Shown here one piece after another: positions 19,767 to 29,557 of a stretch of 64,000 nt of DNA (positions are counted from its first letter, which is position 1; each line of letters begins with the position of its first letter). The notes below the pieces were generated by a model that saw only the letters and a program-made list of their open reading frames with translations, had not been told where the DNA came from and searched no databases. Source of the DNA: Paracoccus seriniphilus (GTDB taxonomy: Bacteria; Pseudomonadota; Alphaproteobacteria; Rhodobacterales; Rhodobacteraceae); NCBI RefSeq assembly GCF_028553745.1, contig NZ_CP067129.1, positions 1,594,501-1,658,500 on the forward strand. Reading direction: 5' to 3'. Both the position numbers and the translations under genes were made by a program.

Positions 19767-20061
19767 GCTGCGGTCTTCACGTCCTGGCCCCACGACGTCA
19801 ATGCGCCGCGAGGTCGCGGCTGCGGTCCCTGCGCAAAGGCGAAATCCCTAACAAGGTCTGGCCATTCGGTCATTTTCCTTTCATGCCATCATGTTTCCGG
19901 TTGTCGGCAAAGCCATCTCAAGCAGGCCGCGCCGTTTTCCATGATGCCCGGAAAGCTGGCTGCCCCGGCCGGTCGCGAACAGCCCTGATCCCGCCTCACA
20001 CTCTCCTGGCCCTCATCGGGTTCGGCTTGACGCAAGCGCTGTCGCGCGGCAATCAGACCCT
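19767..20061. promoter_or_regulatory. Divergent intergenic region between cydD and trkH
   Basis: About 295 bases without a supported gene. It must hold the promoters of cydD (minus) and trkH (plus). I see a short inverted repeat, GCCGCGA-GG-TCGCGGC, at 19805-19820 close to cydD. No FNR-type TTGAT-N4-ATCAA box is visible, although cyd genes are often oxygen-regulated. Confidence 0.4.
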
Positions 20062-21513
20062 ATGATAGATATTCGCCCCGTCGCGCACCCGATCGGAAAA
20101 ATCGTTTCAGCCCTGGGTGCCGGGATGGCTTTGCCCATGATTGTCGATATGTGGCATGGCGATCCGCATTGGATCGTCTTTCTGGAATGTGGCGCACTGA
20201 CCATGGTTCTGGGGGTTCTGACCACGATTGCCACACGGGGAAAACATGATTCCCTGACCATCCAGCAGGCCTTCATGATCACATCGGGCCTATGGGCCGT
20301 GCTGCCGATTTTCGGGGCCTTGCCCTTCATGTTGGGTGCCCCCCATGCCAGCCTGTCCGATGCCTATTTCGAGGCGATGTCGGGCGTGACGACCACCGGC
20401 ACCACCGCCTTTCCCCGACTGGACGGCCTGCCCAAGGGCACCCATCTGTGGCGGGCCATCCTGCAATGGTCGGGTGGATTGGGGATTGTCGTCGTGGCGA
20501 TGGTCTTTCTGCCGGTGATGAAGGTCGGCGGCATGCAGTTCTTTCGTTCCGAGGGCTTTGACACGCTTGGCAAGGTCCTGCCGCGCGCCGGTGAAATCGC
20601 CTCGGAGATGACGCGCATCTACGTGATGCTGACGGCGGCCTGCATCCTGACCTATATCATGCTGGGCATGACGGGTTTTGACGCGGTCATCCATGCGCTG
20701 GCCACCTGCTCGACCGGCGGATTCTCGAATTATGACGCCAGTTTCGGGGCCTATCTGGGCGGCCCGGAATGGGCGGCCTCGATCTTCATGGTGCTGGCCT
20801 CGATCCCCTTCATCCGCATGGTGCAGGCAATGCGCGGAAATTTCACGCCGCTGTATCAGGACCGACAGGTCCGCGCCTATCTGCGCTGGATATTCTACGC
20901 CTGCGCGGTCATCGTCATCTACCGGCTGATCTACATGGAACAGGACGCTCATCCCATCGAGCTGGTGCGCGAGACCGTCTTCAACACGATCTCGACCTTC
21001 TCGGGAACGGGCTTTGCTTCGACCGACATGATGGCCTGGGGGCATCTGCCCTTTGCGATCCTGATCATTGTCGGGCTGATCGGTGGCTGCACCGGTTCGA
21101 CCGGCTGCTCGGTCAAGGTATTTCGCTATCTGGTGCTGTTTCAGGCGGTGCGCGCGCAGGTGCGGCGGATGCATTCGCCCCATCGGGTCTATCCCCTGCG
21201 CTACGAGGGCCGCCCGCTGGATCGCGATGTTGTCAATTCGGTCATGGCCTTCTTCACGCTGTTCATGCTGACTTTCGGCCTGTTGATCGTCGCGCTGTCG
21301 CTCTCTGGCCTGCACCCCAAGACCGCGCTTACGGCTGCCTGGACGGCCATCGCCAATGTCGGCCCGGCATGGGGCCCCGAGATCACCGCCAATGGCTCGG
21401 TCGCGGAATTTCCGCCGCTGTCCAAATGGCTGATGATCCTGGGGATGTATCTTGGCCGGCTGGAACTGGTGTCGGTTCTGGTCCTGCTGATGCCGCGATT
21501 CTGGCGTCCTTGA
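20062..21513 (+). CDS. trkH: TrkH-family potassium uptake protein
   Basis: Membrane-embedded potassium-translocating subunit of a Trk/Ktr system; normally works with the cytoplasmic NAD-binding protein TrkA, which is not in this window. It is 483 aa, about ten membrane segments, with four pore-loop repeats whose filter glycines are visible in VTTTGTTAF, CSTGGFSNY, FSGTGFAST and NVGPAWGP. C-terminal helices are intact. Its stop is immediately followed, without a gap, by the stop of the convergent gene at 21514. Confidence 0.93.
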   Translation: MIDIRPVAHPIGKIVSALGAGMALPMIVDMWHGDPHWIVFLECGALTMVLGVLTTIATRGKHDSLTIQQAFMITSGLWAVLPIFGALPFMLGAPHASLSDAYFEAMSGVTTTGTTAFPRLDGLPKGTHLWRAILQWSGGLGIVVVAMVFLPVMKVGGMQFFRSEGFDTLGKVLPRAGEIASEMTRIYVMLTAACILTYIMLGMTGFDAVIHALATCSTGGFSNYDASFGAYLGGPEWAASIFMVLASIPFIRMVQAMRGNFTPLYQDRQVRAYLRWIFYACAVIVIYRLIYMEQDAHPIELVRETVFNTISTFSGTGFASTDMMAWGHLPFAILIIVGLIGGCTGSTGCSVKVFRYLVLFQAVRAQVRRMHSPHRVYPLRYEGRPLDRDVVNSVMAFFTLFMLTFGLLIVALSLSGLHPKTALTAAWTAIANVGPAWGPEITANGSVAEFPPLSKWLMILGMYLGRLELVSVLVLLMPRFWRP

Positions 21514-22830
21514 TCAGGGGGTCAGCGCCGTGGCCGGGTCCGCGATACGGGCTTCGTTCGCGCCCGGCGCATGACGCGTCAGGCTGTCGGTGATTTCCGC
21601 CGCGATTCGGGCCTGATTCTGCGCATCCGAACCGGGCCAGATCAGCACGAAACCCTCGGCACGCCCGTCACGCACCCAGCCTTCGGCATGGCTGATGTGA
21701 TCATCATTGGCACCACGCAGCAGGATGTGGCCGCGCTCGACCATTCGTTCGGGCCGGGGCACCCACCCCAGCGCCGTCACCAGCCCCGCCAGATCCTGCA
21801 GTTCCTGCTGACCGCCCGGCTGGCTGAACAGGATCAGTGCCGCCCCCGAACCGTTTCTGGGCTTGTAGATCGACAGCGCCCGTTCGGCGCGATCAAAGCT
21901 CAGTTTCTCCATCGGGGCGGACAAGCTAAGGCCGGTTGCCTCGTCGCGCAACGTGCTCAGCCCCATCTCGACGCGCCAGGCATCCCGCTGACGCATCAGC
22001 TCGGCGATCGTCGCACCCGCATCGGGCGAGACCCGCAGATCCGACACGGCGGTCGCAATGGCCTTTCGCGTCATCGGGCCGGTCTTGCCGTCGATGTCGC
22101 CATCATATCGGCCTGCCCATTTCAGGACGCGCTGAACCTGATCCAGCGGCGGCAAGGCGACCGCCTCGCCAAGACCGAGCTGCGGATCCTGTCCTTCAAT
22201 CAGGATATCGCCCATTTCGACGGCTTCCGAGGCAAAGGCATCCCCGGGCACATCACCGCTGGCATTGAAGGCCCTCAGCCAGCCTTGCGCCGCCTCGGGC
22301 GTCATCGGGCCAAGGGCAACGGAATACCAGCCATTTCCCAGCGCCCACAGCCCGGCGGCCGGGAAAGTCTTGCGCCATTCTTCCAGCGCATCGCGGGCCT
22401 CGGCCTCGGATTGAAGCGATTGCAGACGAATATAGCTGCCGGTTGGCAGTTCGACCGGCGTAGCCGTGTCTTTGGCTGCGGGCGCCAGTTCACCTTCGGA
22501 CAGCGCTTCCCGGGCATCGGCCGCAAATGGGGTCAGGATGACATCATCACCGGGAATGGCAACAAAACTGTCCTGTGGAATCTGCTGCGCGGATTTCATG
22601 TCCTGCAACCGCTTTTCAGCCTCTTCGGGCGAGAATGGTCCCAATCCGATGGCAGTCCAGCCGCGCGGCAGGTCAAAGGTCACCACATCGTCAAAACGCT
22701 CATCCCAGTTCGCTGCCGCCTGCGCTGCCGCAGCCTCGCTCCGCTTGGCTTCGATCCGGATGACCGCGTCCTGTGCAAATCCAGTCGCCGGCAATCCTGC
22801 CGCCATCATGATCCAAGCCAAACGCCGCAT
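21514..22830 (-). CDS. Secreted SPOR-like / peptidoglycan-binding domain protein
   Basis: Exported protein of 438 aa with a signal peptide (about 1-20, ending GFAQ). Two repeats around residues 40-85 and 125-170 (WTAIGLGPFSPEEAE and WYSVALGPMTPEAAQ) look like SPOR-type modules. A later segment, VLKWAGRYDGDIDGKTGPMT, matches the small peptidoglycan-binding domain 1. The last ~150 residues are an unassigned domain. It probably sits at the periplasmic face and binds cell wall; enzymatic activity is not evident. Start at 22830 (MRRLAWIMM) chosen; 22842 is also in frame. Confidence 0.75.
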   Translation of the reverse strand: MRRLAWIMMAAGLPATGFAQDAVIRIEAKRSEAAAAQAAANWDERFDDVVTFDLPRGWTAIGLGPFSPEEAEKRLQDMKSAQQIPQDSFVAIPGDDVILTPFAADAREALSEGELAPAAKDTATPVELPTGSYIRLQSLQSEAEARDALEEWRKTFPAAGLWALGNGWYSVALGPMTPEAAQGWLRAFNASGDVPGDAFASEAVEMGDILIEGQDPQLGLGEAVALPPLDQVQRVLKWAGRYDGDIDGKTGPMTRKAIATAVSDLRVSPDAGATIAELMRQRDAWRVEMGLSTLRDEATGLSLSAPMEKLSFDRAERALSIYKPRNGSGAALILFSQPGGQQELQDLAGLVTALGWVPRPERMVERGHILLRGANDDHISHAEGWVRDGRAEGFVLIWPGSDAQNQARIAAEITDSLTRHAPGANEARIADPATALTP

Positions 22831-22950
22831 TCCGCTCTCCATTTTCGGGGCAAAGTGCCCCCCTCGTCTTTCGGGCCTTTATTGACCCTGTCGTACGCCG
22901 CGCCTAGAAGGCGCCAACGCTTTGCCTGATCTATGCAAAAGGATGGCCCG

Positions 22951-23874
22951 ATGACCAGCCCCAACCGACCCCGCAGCTTTCAGGAAATCATCCTGCGCCT
23001 GCAGAACTACTGGGCGGCACAGGGATGCGCTGTGCTGCAACCCTATGATATGGAGGTCGGTGCCGGGACATTCCACCCCGCAACGACGCTGCGTTCCTTG
23101 GGTGCGCGCCCCTGGGCGGCGGCCTATGTGCAGCCCTCACGCCGCCCCACCGATGGCCGCTACGGGGAAAATCCGAACCGGCTTCAGCATTACTATCAAT
23201 ACCAGGCAATCATCAAACCAAGCCCGCCAGACCTGCAGGAACTGTATCTGGGCAGCCTGCGCGCCATTGGTCTGGACCCGATGATCCATGATGTCCGCTT
23301 TGTCGAGGATGACTGGGAAAGCCCGACCCTGGGGGCCTGGGGTCTGGGATGGGAAGTCTGGTGTGACGGCATGGAGGTCAGCCAGTTCACCTATTTCCAA
23401 CAGGTCGGCGGTCATGACTGTCGCCCCGTATCGGGCGAGTTGACCTATGGTCTGGAACGTCTGGCCATGTATGTGCTGGGCGTGGAACATGTCATGGACA
23501 TGCCCTTCAACGACCCCGATGCGCCCATCCCGCTGACCTATGGCGATGTGTTCCGCCAGACCGAGCAGGAATATTCGCGCTGGAACTTTGATCAGGCCGA
23601 TACCGAGATGCTGTTCCGCCATTTCGAGGATGCCGAGGCCGAATGCGCCCGCATCCTTGCCGCCGCTGAAACCGACAGCGCGGGACGCCGCATCCCCATG
23701 GCCCATCCCGCCTATGACCAGTGCATCAAGGCAAGCCATATCTTCAACCTGCTGGACGCGCGCGGTGTGATCAGCGTCACCGAACGTCAGGCCTATATCG
23801 GTCGCGTGCGGGCATTGGCCAAAAGCTGCGCCGATCTGTTCCTGACCACCGAGGCGGCAGGGGTGACGGCGTGA
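22951..23874 (+). CDS. glyQ: Glycine--tRNA ligase alpha subunit
   Basis: Catalytic alpha chain of the alpha2beta2 bacterial glycyl-tRNA synthetase. It is 307 aa from the ATG at 22951, which follows AAGGA by 7 bases. Hallmark segments are [18 protein letters not shown] near the start, the [10 protein letters not shown] block, [16 protein letters not shown] and [15 protein letters not shown] active-site strands. The next gene begins with a GTG that overlaps its stop. Confidence 0.97.
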   Translation: MTSPNRPRSFQEIILRLQNYWAAQGCAVLQPYDMEVGAGTFHPATTLRSLGARPWAAAYVQPSRRPTDGRYGENPNRLQHYYQYQAIIKPSPPDLQELYLGSLRAIGLDPMIHDVRFVEDDWESPTLGAWGLGWEVWCDGMEVSQFTYFQQVGGHDCRPVSGELTYGLERLAMYVLGVEHVMDMPFNDPDAPIPLTYGDVFRQTEQEYSRWNFDQADTEMLFRHFEDAEAECARILAAAETDSAGRRIPMAHPAYDQCIKASHIFNLLDARGVISVTERQAYIGRVRALAKSCADLFLTTEAAGVTA

Positions 23875-24347
23875 ACGGCAAGATCGTCGGCCTTGCCCTG
23901 ATCGGCTCCATGGCTGCGGCGGGCGTGGGGATGTGGTATGCTCAGGAATACGGTTTCTACGACCGGATCGATCCCGACAGCCCGGCCGCACAGGTGCTGG
24001 TCCAGACGACCAGCGGTCCCGTGCCCCTGAACGCAAGCTCATTCGAAGGTATCGACGCCAACAGCTCTCCGCTGCGCTGGCGGGCCTGCCTGCGCCTTGA
24101 CGGCCCCTTGCCCGGCGATGTGATCCCCTTTGACGATCCCCAGCCCCTGAACGGACCGGGCTGGTTCGATTGCTATGACGCCGCCAGCATTGGCAGCGAT
24201 CTGGAAAGCGGTGCCGCCATCGCAATCCTCAGCCAGTCCGAAATCCGCCCGGATGTGGACCGCATTCTGGCGGTCTATCCCGATGGCCGGATCTATGGCT
24301 GGCACCAATTCAATGACAAGACCCCGGAACGCGGAGTGATGGACTGA
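23871..24347 (+). CDS. DUF6446-like membrane-anchored protein between glyQ and glyS
   Basis: A 158-aa protein of unknown function. One N-terminal hydrophobic helix (about residues 5-24, [20 protein letters not shown]) is followed by a soluble domain that would lie in the periplasm, with two cysteines (in WRACLRL and FDCYDA) that could pair. The GTG start overlaps the glyQ stop, and the stop overlaps the glyS start by one base (TGATG), so it is embedded in the gly operon. I recall the same insertion in other Rhodobacterales. Why it travels with a tRNA synthetase is unknown. Confidence 0.75.
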   Translation: MNGKIVGLALIGSMAAAGVGMWYAQEYGFYDRIDPDSPAAQVLVQTTSGPVPLNASSFEGIDANSSPLRWRACLRLDGPLPGDVIPFDDPQPLNGPGWFDCYDAASIGSDLESGAAIAILSQSEIRPDVDRILAVYPDGRIYGWHQFNDKTPERGVMD

Positions 24348-26605
24348 TGCCCGACTTGCTGATCGAACTCTTTTCCGAGGAAATCCCCGCCCGGATGCAG
24401 GCGCGCGCGCGCAAAGATCTGCTGCGTCTGGTGACCGATGCATTGGTCGAGGCAGGGCTGACCTATGCCAGCGCCGGGACCTTCTCGACCCCGCGCCGCC
24501 TGACGTTGACCGTCGAGGGGCTGACCGACCACAGCCCCACCACGCGCGAAGAGCGCAAGGGCCCCCGCGTCGATGCCCCCGAAAAGGCGCTGGAAGGCTT
24601 TCTGCGCTCGACCGGGCTGACCCGCGATCAACTTGAGGTCCGCGACGACAAGAAGGGCCAGGTCTGGTTCGCCACCATCGAGAACCCTGGTCGCCCCGCC
24701 GCCGATATCGTGGCCGAAGCGCTGGAACATGCGATCCGCAATTTCCCCTGGCCGAAATCCATGCGCTGGGGCGCGGGCAATCTGCGCTGGGTCCGCCCGC
24801 TGCATTCGATCCTTTGCATCCTGTCCGATGATTCAGGCGCGCAGGTCGTACCGCTGACCGTGGACGGCATTGCCGCCGGCAACAGCACCCGCGGCCACCG
24901 TTTCATGGCCCCCGACAGCTTCACCGTGACCAGCTTTGACGATTATGCCGCCAAGCTGCGCCGGGCCTGCGTGATGATCGACCCGGCCGAACGCGAAGCC
25001 GCCATCCGCCAGCAGGCCGAGAATCTCGCCTTTGCGCGAGGCTGGGAAATCATGCCCGACGAAGGGCTGATGGCCGAGGTTGCCGGCCTCGTCGAATGGC
25101 CCGTGCCGCTGATGGGCGTGATCGAGGACCGCTTCCTCGACCTGCCCCCCGAGGTGTTGCAGACCTCGATGAAAGAGCATCAGAAGTTCTTCTCGGCCCG
25201 CAACCCCGGAACCGGCCGGATCGAGGGCTTTGTCACCGTCGCCAATATCGAGACCCCCGATGATGGCGCGGCAATCCTGTCCGGCAACCAGCGCGTTCTG
25301 GCCGCGCGCCTGTCTGATGCGGCCTTCTTCTATGAAAACGACCTGCGCGAGGCCAAGGCAGGCATGGAAATCTGGGCCGAGGGCCTGAAATCCGTGACCT
25401 TCCACAACAAGCTGGGCAGTCAGGCCGATCGCATTTCCCGCATTGCCGCGCTGGCGCGCGAGATCGCCCCGCTGGTCGGTGCCGATCCCGAGCAGGCCGA
25501 ACTGGCCGCGAAACTGGCCAAGCTGGACCTGCGCAGCGCCATGGTTGGCGAGTTCCCGGAACTGCAGGGCATCATGGGGCGCTACTATGCCCTGGCCGCA
25601 GGCCATCCCGAAGCCGTCGCCGATGCCGCCCGCGACCACTATTCGCCGCTGGGACCGTCCGACGATGTGCCGACTGCGCCTGTTTCGGTCGCCGTCGCAT
25701 TGGCTGACAAGATCGACACGCTGACCGGGTTCTGGGCGATTGACGAGAAACCGACCGGCTCCAAAGACCCCTTCGCGCTGCGCCGCGCCGCATTGGGGGT
25801 TATTCGGCTGGTGTTGCAAAATGAAGCGCGCCTCGATCTTGTGACCCTCACCTCTAGCGCAACGATCAAGCATTACTTCCAGGAATTGCGCCGTTTCATG
25901 GAGGAGGATGCAGAAGAAGCCGAGTCAGCAGCCAATTGGTTGGGCGTCGACGCAGCGGACCTGCGCTCGATGAAAGATGAGATCCGCCACGCCCTCACGA
26001 CCGAGGAAGAACGCGAAACGAAATCGCAGGAACTTGTTGCCAAACTGAGCGCAAGGAAAGCGACGAAAGCATCCAACCCTCAAACCCTCCTCTCCTTCCT
26101 TCACGACCGCCTCAAGGTCTATCTTCGCGATCAGGGCATCCGCCACGACATCATCGACGCCGTTCTTGCCCAACCGGGCAATGACGACCTCGTCCTTGTC
26201 GTCAACCGCGCGACCGCGCTGAACGACATGCTGGCCACCGATGACGGTCAGAACCTGACCCAAGGCATCAAACGCGCCAGCAACATCCTGACGCAGGCCG
26301 AGGAAAAGGACGGCGTCGAATACAGCTTTGGCGCCGATGTGAAATTTGCCGAAACCGACGAAGAGCGCGCCCTCTTCGCCGCGCTGGACACCGCCGAACC
26401 CGCCATCAAGCAGGCCATGACGACCGAGGATTTCCCCGCCGCCATGACGGCCATCGCTGCCCTGCGCGGCCCGGTCGACGCCTTCTTCGAGGCAGTTCAG
26501 GTCAATACCGACAACCAGATTGTCCGGCGCAATCGCCTGAACCTGCTCAGCCGTATCCGCGAGGCAGGCCGCCAGATCGCCGATTTCACGCGGATCGAGG
26601 GCTGA
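24347..26605 (+). CDS. glyS: Glycine--tRNA ligase beta subunit
   Basis: Beta chain of tetrameric glycyl-tRNA synthetase, needed for tRNA binding. It starts [18 protein letters not shown], the canonical N-terminus, and carries the HD-domain-like region and a C-terminal anticodon-binding segment. At 752 aa it is some 50-60 residues longer than the usual ~690. The extra material is a charged helical stretch around residues 505-580. Leucine codons in about 25830-26210 are mostly CTC or CTT, while the rest of the gene uses CTG, suggesting a patch of different origin. The reading frame is intact. Confidence 0.95.
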   Translation: MPDLLIELFSEEIPARMQARARKDLLRLVTDALVEAGLTYASAGTFSTPRRLTLTVEGLTDHSPTTREERKGPRVDAPEKALEGFLRSTGLTRDQLEVRDDKKGQVWFATIENPGRPAADIVAEALEHAIRNFPWPKSMRWGAGNLRWVRPLHSILCILSDDSGAQVVPLTVDGIAAGNSTRGHRFMAPDSFTVTSFDDYAAKLRRACVMIDPAEREAAIRQQAENLAFARGWEIMPDEGLMAEVAGLVEWPVPLMGVIEDRFLDLPPEVLQTSMKEHQKFFSARNPGTGRIEGFVTVANIETPDDGAAILSGNQRVLAARLSDAAFFYENDLREAKAGMEIWAEGLKSVTFHNKLGSQADRISRIAALAREIAPLVGADPEQAELAAKLAKLDLRSAMVGEFPELQGIMGRYYALAAGHPEAVADAARDHYSPLGPSDDVPTAPVSVAVALADKIDTLTGFWAIDEKPTGSKDPFALRRAALGVIRLVLQNEARLDLVTLTSSATIKHYFQELRRFMEEDAEEAESAANWLGVDAADLRSMKDEIRHALTTEEERETKSQELVAKLSARKATKASNPQTLLSFLHDRLKVYLRDQGIRHDIIDAVLAQPGNDDLVLVVNRATALNDMLATDDGQNLTQGIKRASNILTQAEEKDGVEYSFGADVKFAETDEERALFAALDTAEPAIKQAMTTEDFPAAMTAIAALRGPVDAFFEAVQVNTDNQIVRRNRLNLLSRIREAGRQIADFTRIEG

Positions 26606-26610
26606 AAACA

Positions 26611-26643
26611 GGCGGCAGGGCATCATCATTGCTGCCCTGCCGC
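26611..26643 (+). terminator. Strong hairpin after glyS
   Basis: A perfect 12-bp stem, GGCGGCAGGGCA paired with TGCCCTGCCGCC around a 10-base loop, begins 5 bases after the glyS stop. No T-tract follows, so it may be a Rho-assisted or weak terminator, or an mRNA-stabilising end. Confidence 0.55.
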
Positions 26644-27438
26644 CAATGCCATCCAAATTCAGGCCGGGGACAACAACCGTCAGTTCGGCCACCCTTTGCC
26701 TCTGATCTGAACATGCGCATGCGGCGCAGGGCATCGGACGCGCAGCACTGTCATTGCGAAACGCTTGACAGGGCCCTGGCAGATGCCGGCTTTTTTCATC
26801 TGAAGAAGTGACTGATCACCGCCCGCTGTGACCAGTCCGTGCGATGGCCGAGAGCACGTCGCGAAACCTATGGGCTGCTTGCCATCAAACAATCACCGTC
26901 ACGATAACCGGTCCCGTCCACGGGGTCAGGCGCCGGGTAATGAACGGATTCATGGTGGGGCCCCCTTCCGAAAGTACGGGTGCAGACCTTCATCGCCAAG
27001 CTGATGTCCGAGGCGCCAAGCCCCATCCGGGAGCGCCGAGAAACTGGACCCGCAGCCATACGATTGGGCCGTTGCCAAGATATCCGGGTGATGAAAGCGG
27101 TTGCGGGATGTTATGTTATACGATAACAAAAGAATCAGATTTCGACCCAGAGGGATTTCGCATGAGAACAAGGCATCCAGATTCAGATTTAAGTTGTTGA
27201 TGTTCCTGAAAACGCGGTTCCACGACGACGACATGCAAGATCCGGGATGAGTTCGAAAACCTGGATATCGGACTGGACCCATTGGCCATGCCCCGACGAT
27301 GGCGCGATGCATCGCTTTACTCGCGCCAGCCCCTCACCGGACTTCAACGACCAATTTTACACTCGCTGACGGGGCGCAGGCAGAAACAGCCTGCCCCGCC
27401 TCGCGGCATCTTCCCGTTCCCGCCATGGAGACCGCTGC
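26644..27438. other. Long region without a supported gene upstream of the zinc operon
   Basis: About 800 bases separate the glyS hairpin from the CobW-type GTPase. No frame on either strand resembles a known family. The only clear signals are the Zur-box-like palindrome at 27111-27131 and, after it, a 40-codon frame at 27247-27369 (+), beginning MSSKTWISDWTHWP, of unknown status. The local base composition looks more AT-rich around 27100-27250 than in neighbouring genes. It could be a long 5' leader, a decayed gene, or an integration scar. Confidence 0.5.
27111..27131. promoter_or_regulatory. Zur-box-like palindrome
   Basis: GTTAT-ACG-ATAAC (27115-27127) is a perfect 5-bp inverted repeat. 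Extended to 27111-27131 the two 9-base arms agree at 8 of 9 positions. This matches the GTTAT-N3-ATAAC core known for proteobacterial Zur operators. The next genes downstream (CobW GTPase, DUF1826, ZrgA) are typical Zur targets. The site is about 310 bases before the first gene, so the leader would be long. Confidence 0.7.
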
Positions 27439-28647
27439 ATGACCGACTCCCGCCTTCCCGTGACCGTCCTTTCCGGCTTTCTTGGTGCCGGCAAGACGAC
27501 GCTTCTGAACCGCGTGCTGAACAACCGTGATGGCCGACGCGTCGCGGTGATCGTCAACGACATGTCCGAGGTCAATATCGACGCCGATCTCGTGCGCGCC
27601 GATACCGAACTTTCCCGCACCGACGAGACTTTGGTCGAGATGTCGAATGGCTGCATCTGCTGTACACTTCGCGACGACCTGCTGATTGAGGTGCGCCGCC
27701 TCGCCTCCGAAGGGCGCTTTGATTATCTTCTGATCGAATCGACCGGCATCTCGGAACCGCTTCCCGTTGCCGCGACCTTCGACTTTCGGGACGAGATGGG
27801 CGAGAGCCTCTCGGATGTCGCGCGACTGGACACGATGGTGACGGTTGTCGATGCCGCGAACCTGCTGCGCGACTATTCCAGCCACGACTTTCTTCGCGAC
27901 CGGGGGGAGACTCTGGGTGAAGAGGACGACCGCACCCTGGTCAACCTGCTGGTCGAGCAGATCGAGTTCGCGGATGTGGTCATTCTGAACAAGGTCGCGG
28001 ATGCAGGCCCTGAACAGACCGATGCGGCGCGCAAGATCATCCGCAGCCTGAACGCCGACGCGCAGATCATCGAGACAAACCATTCGGAAGTGCCCGCGGA
28101 GAAGATCCTTGATACCGGGCTCTTCGATTTCGACAAGGCGCATGAACATCCGATGTGGGCAAAAGAGCTTTACGGCTTTGCCGACCATGTGCCCGAAACC
28201 GAGGAATACGGTGTCGCATCCCATGTTTACCGCGCCCGGCGGCCCTTTGCACCGGAAAAGGTTCTTGCCGTCCTCAACGGTGAACTGCCCGGCGTGATCC
28301 GCGCCAAGGGACATTTCTGGATCGCGACGCGGCCTGATTGGGTCGCGGAATTCTCGCTGGCCGGAGCGCTGTCGTCGATCAAGCCGCTCGGCACCTGGTG
28401 GGCATCGGTGCCGAAGGACCGGTGGCCGGATCACGAGAGTGGTCGGGCCTATCTGGCTGAGCATTGGGTCGAGCCATGGGGAGATCGTCGTCAGGAAATC
28501 GTCTTCATCGGAGCGGGGATCGACTGGCCCCGGCTGAAGTCCCGACTGGATGGCTGCCTGGTCCCCGAACATCTGGCACAGGGCCCGGATGCACTTCCCG
28601 ATCTGCCTGATCCCTTCCCGTCCTGGCAGCGCGTGGCGGCGGCATGA
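27439..28647 (+). CDS. CobW/ZNG1-family GTP-binding metallochaperone
   Basis: G3E-family P-loop GTPase that in this family delivers zinc to client enzymes during zinc shortage. Walker A is [12 protein letters not shown] (about residue 12). The metal-binding CxCC motif appears as NGCICCTL (about residue 72), and ILNKVAD provides the guanine-binding NKxD-like element. A C-terminal CobW_C domain starts near residue 250 ([18 protein letters not shown]). 402 aa, intact. It opens the operon behind the Zur-like box and overlaps the DUF1826 gene by 4 bp. The zinc role is inferred from context; cobalamin synthesis genes are absent. Confidence 0.88.
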   Translation: MTDSRLPVTVLSGFLGAGKTTLLNRVLNNRDGRRVAVIVNDMSEVNIDADLVRADTELSRTDETLVEMSNGCICCTLRDDLLIEVRRLASEGRFDYLLIESTGISEPLPVAATFDFRDEMGESLSDVARLDTMVTVVDAANLLRDYSSHDFLRDRGETLGEEDDRTLVNLLVEQIEFADVVILNKVADAGPEQTDAARKIIRSLNADAQIIETNHSEVPAEKILDTGLFDFDKAHEHPMWAKELYGFADHVPETEEYGVASHVYRARRPFAPEKVLAVLNGELPGVIRAKGHFWIATRPDWVAEFSLAGALSSIKPLGTWWASVPKDRWPDHESGRAYLAEHWVEPWGDRRQEIVFIGAGIDWPRLKSRLDGCLVPEHLAQGPDALPDLPDPFPSWQRVAAA

Positions 28648-29258
28648 CGACGGTCCTGCCTTCGATTGCCGCAGCAGTGAACAGCAGCAGCGATCCGCAG
28701 GTGCTCCTGACGATTGGAACGCCGGGCGTATCGCTTGCCTTGTGGAACCGCTCGTTGAATGAAGACCTTGCAAGCCCGCTCGACCTGCTGCCGGCGGACC
28801 GTCTGCCGCGGCTTCGCCGCCGCCTTGGTCCCGCCAGCGTCGCCGGGGCAGTCCATGAGGCCTGCGAGGCGACGGGAGCGGGTGCATGCGCCGCGCTTCT
28901 GGCCGCTGATGTCGAGGCACTTGCAGCACATGCCATGCGGGTCTTTACCTCGCCATTGCTGGAAATTCGCCTTGACGTTACCGAAGGCCAGCCCTGTCCG
29001 AAATGGCATGTCGATGCCGTGCCCGGACGGCTGCTCTGCACCCTGCGCGGCCCCGGCACCGAATATGGTGCCGTCGGGCCTGATGTCGCGCCACGGTCCA
29101 TTCACCGGATGGCACGCGGTGCTGTCGGTCTGTTCCGTGGCAAGCTCTGGCCGGGGCAAGGGCGCGCCGCCATCCTTCACCGTTCGCCGCCGCGCGACGC
29201 AGGCAGCCCGCGGCTGCTCGTCGTGATCGATCCCGCTGGCGAGGCCGAGATCAGCTGA
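28644..29258 (+). CDS. DUF1826 domain-containing protein
   Basis: A 204-aa soluble protein of unknown function. The family core is [19 protein letters not shown] (about residues 115-134), in which Cys, His, Asp and a second Cys could bind a metal. GPGTEYG follows directly. DUF1826 genes often sit beside CobW GTPases under Zur control, as here. The start overlaps the GTPase stop (ATGA) and its own stop overlaps the next start (TGATG). I infer a part in zinc economy, mechanism unknown. Confidence 0.8.
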   Translation: MTTVLPSIAAAVNSSSDPQVLLTIGTPGVSLALWNRSLNEDLASPLDLLPADRLPRLRRRLGPASVAGAVHEACEATGAGACAALLAADVEALAAHAMRVFTSPLLEIRLDVTEGQPCPKWHVDAVPGRLLCTLRGPGTEYGAVGPDVAPRSIHRMARGAVGLFRGKLWPGQGRAAILHRSPPRDAGSPRLLVVIDPAGEAEIS

Positions 29259-29557
29259 TGAGACGTCCATCCAACCTTGGAGCGACCAGGCTCAGGAGAC
29301 GAAGCCGCGCCGAGGACCCCATGCGCACCTTCGACACCCTGCCATGCCCCCTGCGCCGCTGGTTGGCCGAGGCCGCGATGCCGTGGTCACCCGCGTCCTG
29401 CCGTCGCATCTGGATGCGGGCGCGCTTGGAGGGCGAACCTGTCGAAGCGATTCTGGCAAGATTGGACCGGACCGAGATGAAATGCCTTGGCCTTGCCAAT
29501 GACCCATTCCCGCCGTGCGTCGGCGGCCAAACGTCCCATGAACACGAAAGCCGATGA
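29258..29557 (+). CDS. Small basic protein, DUF6525-like
   Basis: 99 aa, Arg-rich, no membrane segment. The sequence RRSRAEDPMRTFDTLPCPLR, a WLAEAAMPWSP block and LARLDRTEMKCLG resemble a small Rhodobacterales family that I remember as DUF6525; this label needs checking. It overlaps both neighbours by one and four bases, so it is translated as part of the zinc operon. Function unknown. Confidence 0.6.
   Translation: MRRPSNLGATRLRRRSRAEDPMRTFDTLPCPLRRWLAEAAMPWSPASCRRIWMRARLEGEPVEAILARLDRTEMKCLGLANDPFPPCVGGQTSHEHESR

Noticed and set aside
26950..27312. A 120-codon minus-strand frame in the intergenic region.
   Set aside because: No ribosome-binding site, no family likeness, and it runs through the Zur-like box; judged accidental.
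26644..27438. A tRNA or an insertion sequence remnant in the region upstream of the zinc operon.
   Set aside because: No T-loop consensus or cloverleaf was recognised, and no transposase motif or terminal repeats were found.
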